From the NCBI GenBank assembly GCA_031282925.1, contig JAITCT010000242.1, positions 1 to 10,342 of the forward strand: a DNA stretch of 10,342 nucleotides, written 5' to 3'. The translations under genes and the position numbers were made by a program. Below, piece after piece: positions 7,190 through 10,342 of this stretch. The notes under the pieces are model-generated. The model searched no databases, had not been told where the DNA came from, and saw only the letters and a list, made by a program, of their open reading frames with translations. This DNA comes from Dysgonamonadaceae bacterium (GTDB taxonomy: Bacteria > Bacteroidota > Bacteroidia > Bacteroidales > Azobacteroidaceae). Every line of letters starts with the position of its first letter. Within the stretch, counting starts at the first letter, position 1.

Positions 7190-7915
7190 ATGATTTTCGA
7201 GAAGAGTAGCGAAAGTATGAAGTTATTATGGGAAGAACCGCTTTCGGGAAGAGTCCAAACCCAAAATATGGGCTTTATTCTTTTTGCGGCCTGCTTTTTT
7301 GTCCTGATTTATCAGGTTAGTAAAAACGCCAAATTGCTGCTTGCGATGAAAAGCAAGCTGCTTGGAAGCAGGAGTCAAATGCTCTCTACCGAATCGTTCC
7401 CCAGCCAGTTTTTGAAAATATTGCTCTTTTGTGTACAAACTGTTGTGCTGACTTCGATTGTCCTGTATTGCAAAGCTGTGAGCGAAGGCATTTTTCAAAT
7501 GGAATCCAGTGTCGAAATGTTTACCTTTTTGTGCTATACTTCTCTTTTGCTGGGATCGTTTATCGTTTATAAATATTTCGCATATTCGCTTACAAGCTAT
7601 ATCTTTTTCGATAAAATAACAAGGCAACGGTGGAATGATACTTTTTCATCGGCCATTGGCGTGAGCGGGGTCATTTTATTCTTTCCGGCGCTCATTTTAT
7701 TTTATACCGAACAAATAGATACGTATGGAGTTTATTTTGTGCTGTCATACTTCATTTTCATTCAAATGATACTCCTGTATAGACAGTTCATGCTGTTTTT
7801 CGACAAAAAGGGCGGTTGGATTTATTTTATTTTGTACCTTTGCACCCAGGAAATTATACCTTTGTTTCTTCTGTACAAAGGATTTGTTTATTTTTTTAAT
7901 ATCGCAAAAGGATAG
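7190..7915 (+). CDS. DUF4271 multi-pass membrane protein
   Basis: A 241-residue integral membrane protein of unknown function. Hydrophobic segments are visible at about residues 28-42, 75-95, 110-135, 154-172, 180-202 and 210-232, so about six passes. The C-terminal stretch YLCTQEIIPLFLLYKG resembles the conserved end of the DUF4271 family, which in Bacteroidetes is commonly encoded just before hemD. The start at 7190 is 12 bp after the LOG stop, and the stop is 3 bp before hemD, consistent with one operon and possible translational coupling. The family assignment is from memory of the motif and the gene order. No catalytic residues are recognisable, and no function is proposed beyond its association with HemD. 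Confidence 0.75.
   Translation: MIFEKSSESMKLLWEEPLSGRVQTQNMGFILFAACFFVLIYQVSKNAKLLLAMKSKLLGSRSQMLSTESFPSQFLKILLFCVQTVVLTSIVLYCKAVSEGIFQMESSVEMFTFLCYTSLLLGSFIVYKYFAYSLTSYIFFDKITRQRWNDTFSSAIGVSGVILFFPALILFYTEQIDTYGVYFVLSYFIFIQMILLYRQFMLFFDKKGGWIYFILYLCTQEIIPLFLLYKGFVYFFNIAKG
7835..7864 (+). promoter_or_regulatory. Possible internal promoter for hemD-rnpA (two TACCTTTG copies)
   Basis: TACCTTTG occurs twice, at 7835-7842 and 7857-7864, both exact matches to TAnnTTTG, inside the 3' end of the DUF4271 gene and 55-77 bases before hemD. A TTTG at 7831-7834 lies 22 bases before the second copy and could serve as a -33 element. The bases also encode conserved residues (YLC and IPL), so coincidence is possible. 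Confidence 0.25.
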
Positions 7916-7918
7916 TTT

Positions 7919-8689
7919 ATGGCCTCACATATCAAAAAAGTACTTGTTTCTCAACCCGATCCCAAGACTGAAAAGTCGCCCTATCATGATATTGCCGAAA
8001 AATATGGCGTCGAGATTGTTTTCCGGCCTTTTATAAGAATCGACCCTGTATCGGCAAAAGAATTCCGTCCGCAAAAAGTCAATATTTTAGATCATACGGC
8101 AGTCATTTTTACGGCCAAAACTGCTATCGACCATTTTTTCCGCCTGTGTGAAGAACTCCGGGTACAGATAAGCGAAGAGATGAAGTATTTTTGTATAACC
8201 GAATCGGTTGCCGTATATTTGCAGAAATATATTATTTTCAGAAAAAGGAAAATATTCTATCCCGCGTCCTCCCGGATTGAAGATTTAGTTACCAGCGTCC
8301 ATAAACACAATAAAGAACGTTATTTAGTCCCCCTGTCGGATATTCACAAGGAAGACTTGCTTAAACTGCTGGACGGCAAAAAGGTAAAATATACGAAAGC
8401 CATCATGTACCGGACGGTAAGCAATGAGTTTACGCCGGAAGAAATTTCCGGTTACAATATCCTTCTTTTCTTTTCCCCTGCAGGAATTGCATCTTTATTA
8501 AAAAATTCCCCCAATTTTGAGCAAAATGACGTTGTTATCGGAACATTCGGCCCGACAACCGCCAAAGCCGTTCGCGAAGCCGGTTTGCGTTTGGATATAG
8601 AAGCGCCGAATCCGCAAGCCACTTCCATGGTCGCCGCCCTGGAGCAATATTTGAAAACCGTAATGAAACCACTGAGAGGAAAGAAATAA
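7919..8689 (+). CDS. hemD: Uroporphyrinogen-III synthase (HemD family)
   Basis: HemD closes and rearranges hydroxymethylbilane to uroporphyrinogen III, the branch point to haem, sirohaem and corrinoids. The 256-residue length fits the family. The two-lobed pattern is visible: an N-terminal VLVSQPDP start, AVIFTAKTAIDHFF at 61-74, then in the second half LLFFSPAGIASLL near 182-194 and VIGTFGPTTAKAVREAGL near 206-223, which resembles the family's IGxxTAxAxxxxG signature. HemD enzymes conserve little sequence, so the fold-level pattern and the DUF4271-hemD-rnpA order carry the call. ATG at 7919 is 3 bp after the upstream stop. The gene ends 7 bp before rnpA. Many Bacteroidales lack a full haem pathway, so the pathway served here cannot be told from this window. 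Confidence 0.85.
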   Translation: MASHIKKVLVSQPDPKTEKSPYHDIAEKYGVEIVFRPFIRIDPVSAKEFRPQKVNILDHTAVIFTAKTAIDHFFRLCEELRVQISEEMKYFCITESVAVYLQKYIIFRKRKIFYPASSRIEDLVTSVHKHNKERYLVPLSDIHKEDLLKLLDGKKVKYTKAIMYRTVSNEFTPEEISGYNILLFFSPAGIASLLKNSPNFEQNDVVIGTFGPTTAKAVREAGLRLDIEAPNPQATSMVAALEQYLKTVMKPLRGKK

Positions 8690-8696
8690 TTCCGTT

Positions 8697-9086
8697 TTGG
8701 ATAACAGGCACACTTTTCGGAAAAAAGAGCGGATTTCCAGGCAAAAGGAAATAGATGCGCTATTTGAAAAAGGGACTTCTTTCATCGCATATCCTTTGCG
8801 GGTCGTTTATGTCGAACAGCAACCGGTTTCCGGAGCGGAAGCGGCTGTGCTGGTCGGCGTTTCCAAAAAAAAATTTAAGCGGGCAGTCCGCAGAAACCGT
8901 GTTAAGCGCTTGATTCGGGAGGCTTACCGTTTGAATAAGCAGTTGCTTTTGGAAAGCCTGCAGGAAAAAGGGAAAGGTTTGCTGATTGGTTTTTTGTTTG
9001 TGGGAAATGGACTGCCGGACTGGAAAACTGTTGAAACTGCGATGGTGAAGGCTTTGACGGCTTTGGCTCAAAGGGAATTGACATGA
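8697..9086 (+). CDS. rnpA: Ribonuclease P protein component
   Basis: Small basic protein that binds the RNase P RNA and helps it remove 5' leaders from tRNA precursors. The 129 residues include the early motif FRKKERISRQKEIDALFEKG (7-26), the central VLVGVSKKKFKRAVRRNR, and the RNR signature RRNRVKRLIREAYR at 65-78. The start is TTG at 8697: an in-frame stop lies upstream at 8673-8675, no ATG or GTG lies between, and starting later would remove the conserved N-terminus. AGAGGAAAG at about 8675-8683, inside the hemD end, may act as ribosome binding site, although it is rather far away. Distance to hemD is 7 bp, so the two are probably cotranscribed. The stop overlaps an ATG (ATGA at 9083-9086), the kind of overlap used for a coupled downstream gene, but no such gene follows. 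Confidence 0.93.
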   Translation: MDNRHTFRKKERISRQKEIDALFEKGTSFIAYPLRVVYVEQQPVSGAEAAVLVGVSKKKFKRAVRRNRVKRLIREAYRLNKQLLLESLQEKGKGLLIGFLFVGNGLPDWKTVETAMVKALTALAQRELT

Positions 9087-9091
9087 GAATG

Positions 9092-9119
9092 GATAATTGA
9101 CAATTGATAATTGACAATT
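9092..9119. repeat. Two perfect tandem copies of a 14-bp unit
   Basis: GATAATTGACAATT occurs at 9092-9105 and 9106-9119 without mismatch. It begins six bases after the rnpA stop. Similar AT-rich short tandem units are frequent between genes in Bacteroidales; no function is assigned. Confidence 0.8.
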
Positions 9120-9152
9120 AGGGGATTATCCGGCCGCACCGTGCCGTTGCAC

Positions 9153-9238
9153 CGTAGGGGCGCACCCATGTGTGCGCCCCCGATGGTTCAGGGCGCATTC
9201 CCGATGATTCAGGGCGCACACGCGGGTGCGCCCCTACG
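9153..9238. repeat. 86-bp inverted-repeat element with GTAGGGGCGCAC ends
   Basis: The arms 9153-9180 and 9211-9238 are inverted copies over 28 bp with three mismatches; the outer 15 bp are perfect. Each arm is also a small hairpin (GGGGCGCAC/GTGCGCCCC). The centre carries a 19-base unit twice with 21-base spacing (9179-9197 and 9200-9218, one mismatch). The outermost bases GTAGGGGC are the same as in the palindrome inside CarB at 6273-6300. Confidence 0.85.
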
Positions 9239-9296
9239 CCCCCCGTAATTCGTAATTAATTTGCCAAATGCGAGTGATGTTATAGTTACTTCTTAT

Positions 9297-9304
9297 TACT
9301 TTTG
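9297..9304 (+). promoter_or_regulatory. Bacteroidetes-type -7 promoter element for the BspA-like gene
   Basis: TACTTTTG is an exact TAnnTTTG match 37 bases before the ATG at 9342. No convincing -33 TTTG is seen at the usual distance. The following leader is A-rich (9330-9341), which is common for translation starts in this phylum. Confidence 0.5.
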
Positions 9305-9341
9305 CGAAATATTTATTATTAACTCACTAAAAAATAAAAAG

Positions 9342-10342
9342 ATGAAAAAAACAATTTTATTTACAGTGCTGTGCGCCGTTACATTTGCGCCGGCCAAGGC
9401 AGATTGGTCATTTAAGTATTGGTATTGCCCCGGTGCGTGGAGTGAAGCCAGGACTTATTTCCAGATAGGTTCCGATGACGGTAAAGATGGTAAATCCGCT
9501 ATATACGTAGGTGGTGAAGGATCTCTTCCGGATTCGGACGGAGATAATATGGAAAATCTCTCATTTCAGGCTCGTGGTGTTTACACTTATTATCTGAAAA
9601 GCTTACCTTGGAGAGTTGACGGTGCCTTTGGCCTGGCTAAAGTTGCCTGGCAGTTCAGTACCGTCACAGTTTATGATGTCACTACCCTTACAGTTGACGA
9701 AGGCATCACCCATATTGGCAACTGGTGGTTTGCCGATTTATGGCGGTTGAAGGAAGTTTCGCTGCCCTCCACACTGGAATCCATAGGCGAACGTGCATTC
9801 GATTACTGCGAACAATTGCCTGAAATAACCATTCCCGATAAAGTTTATTACATAGGCAGCCGGGCGTTTTATGCCTGTTTCGGTTTAAAGCATATTAAAA
9901 TTCCTGCCAATGCAGCCCTGTTCGATGAAGTATTTAGAGGCTCGGGACTTGAATCCGTTGATCTTAAGGGTCCTGTCAGATTACGCGGAAAGTATGTTTT
10001 TCAGGGTTGTAAAAACTTCAAACATTTTACGGTTTCTGCCGGTTCAACTCTGGGCGATTTTGCATTGGCCAAGTCATCACTTGAAACTGTTACCGTTAAC
10101 GATAATGTTTCCTTTGGAAACTACGCTTTCCAGAACTGTACAAATTTGAAGTCCGTTACCTTCCAGGGCAGAATTAATGCGGTTACCGAAGGAATGTTCC
10201 AGGGCTGCAGCAGTTTGGAGTCAATTCGTATTCCCGACGGACTGGCAGTAACATCCATCGGCAACAGTTCATTTGACGACTGCAGCGCTTTGAAGACAGT
10301 CTATATCCCCAACGGTGTAACATCCATTGGTGATTATGCATT
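9342..10342 (+). CDS. Secreted BspA-like leucine-rich-repeat protein, 3' end cut by the window edge
   Basis: The frame from ATG at 9342 stays open for 333 codons to the end of the window. Residues 1-20 form a Sec signal peptide (MKK, hydrophobic core, cleavage likely after AKA before Asp21); no lipobox is seen. A region of about 90 residues without recognised homology follows (rich in W, Y, G and D). From about residue 113 there are roughly ten repeats of 21-25 residues of the LRR_5/BspA type, with units such as LKEVSLPSTLESIGERAFDY and LKTVYIPNGVTSIGDYA. Most end in a pattern like AFxxC, and some units are degenerate (for example 174-240). BspA-type proteins are exported; several bind host or matrix proteins, but the ligand here is unknown. 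Surface anchoring or type IX sorting would be decided by the missing C-terminus. The gene has its own promoter and seems separate from the rnpA group. Confidence 0.88.
   Translation, partial: MKKTILFTVLCAVTFAPAKADWSFKYWYCPGAWSEARTYFQIGSDDGKDGKSAIYVGGEGSLPDSDGDNMENLSFQARGVYTYYLKSLPWRVDGAFGLAKVAWQFSTVTVYDVTTLTVDEGITHIGNWWFADLWRLKEVSLPSTLESIGERAFDYCEQLPEITIPDKVYYIGSRAFYACFGLKHIKIPANAALFDEVFRGSGLESVDLKGPVRLRGKYVFQGCKNFKHFTVSAGSTLGDFALAKSSLETVTVNDNVSFGNYAFQNCTNLKSVTFQGRINAVTEGMFQGCSSLESIRIPDGLAVTSIGNSSFDDCSALKTVYIPNGVTSIGDYA

Larger units (their letters stand above)
9087..9341. other. Repeat-filled intergenic region between rnpA and the BspA-like gene
   Basis: This 255-bp stretch has no open gene. 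It holds, in order, a 14-bp tandem pair, a 13-bp-spaced GCACCGT duplication (9136-9155), a palindromic element with GTAGGGGC ends (9153-9238), a short CGTAATTCGTAATTAATT run (9244-9261) and the promoter and leader of the next gene. The GC-rich hairpins could slow transcription, but no T-run follows them, so a classical terminator is not supported. Confidence 0.7.

Noticed and set aside
9153..9238. Rho-independent terminator after rnpA
   Set aside because: The hairpins are strong but none is followed by a T-run on either strand; the symmetric nested structure fits a repeat element better.
9092..9240. CRISPR array
   Set aside because: Only two direct copies of any unit are present, without spacers of constant length and without cas genes.
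9910..10149. 79-codon plus-strand frame inside the BspA-like gene
   Set aside because: It is an alternate frame of the repeat protein; the main frame carries the signal peptide and regular LRR units.

Overview
The window looks like chromosomal DNA from a member of the Bacteroidota, most likely order Bacteroidales. Three things point there. The promoters that can be seen match the Bacteroidetes sigma-70 -7 element TAnnTTTG (TACCTTTG at 1984, TACTTTTG on the minus strand at 1914..1907, TACTTTTG at 9297). Starts are preceded by A-rich leaders rather than strong Shine-Dalgarno sites. The gene order DUF4271 protein - hemD - rnpA and the long-form LptF/LptG permease are typical of that order. No genus can be named from the sequence alone.

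Layout. Positions 1889 to 1 (minus strand) hold most of an LptF/LptG-family permease that runs off the left edge. A 129-bp divergent intergenic region (1890-2018) carries a promoter for each direction. Positions 2019-6554 hold a single 1511-residue reading frame that fuses the small (CarA, glutaminase) and large (CarB, synthetase) subunits of carbamoyl phosphate synthetase. A co-directional, tightly spaced group follows: a LOG-family phosphoribohydrolase (6611-7177), a DUF4271 membrane protein (7190-7915), a HemD-like uroporphyrinogen-III synthase (7919-8689) and the RNase P protein RnpA (8697-9086). After a repeat-filled spacer (9087-9341) comes the start of a secreted BspA-like leucine-rich-repeat protein that runs off the right edge (9342-10342).

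The most unusual content is a set of GC-rich palindromic elements. Two related elements with 34-bp and 29-bp terminal inverted repeats (2444-2546 and 3151-3275) lie inside the carAB reading frame and are translated. The first sits between the two CarA domains, and the second forms essentially the whole linker joining CarA to CarB. A third element of another family, a perfect 28-bp palindrome flanked by 9-bp periodic sequence (about 6247-6325), is translated inside the allosteric MGS-like domain of CarB. A distant cousin sharing the GTAGGGGC ends lies between rnpA and the BspA-like gene, where yidD would be expected in many Bacteroidales. Glutaminase and synthetase motifs are intact around all three insertions, so the fused enzyme is probably functional. 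The situation resembles the palindromic elements described inside Rickettsia protein-coding genes, but with different sequences.

Functionally the window is mostly housekeeping: envelope lipopolysaccharide transport, carbamoyl phosphate for pyrimidines and arginine, nucleotide-related LOG activity, tetrapyrrole-type chemistry, tRNA processing and a surface or secreted repeat protein. No CRISPR array, tRNA, rRNA, transposase or defence gene was seen.
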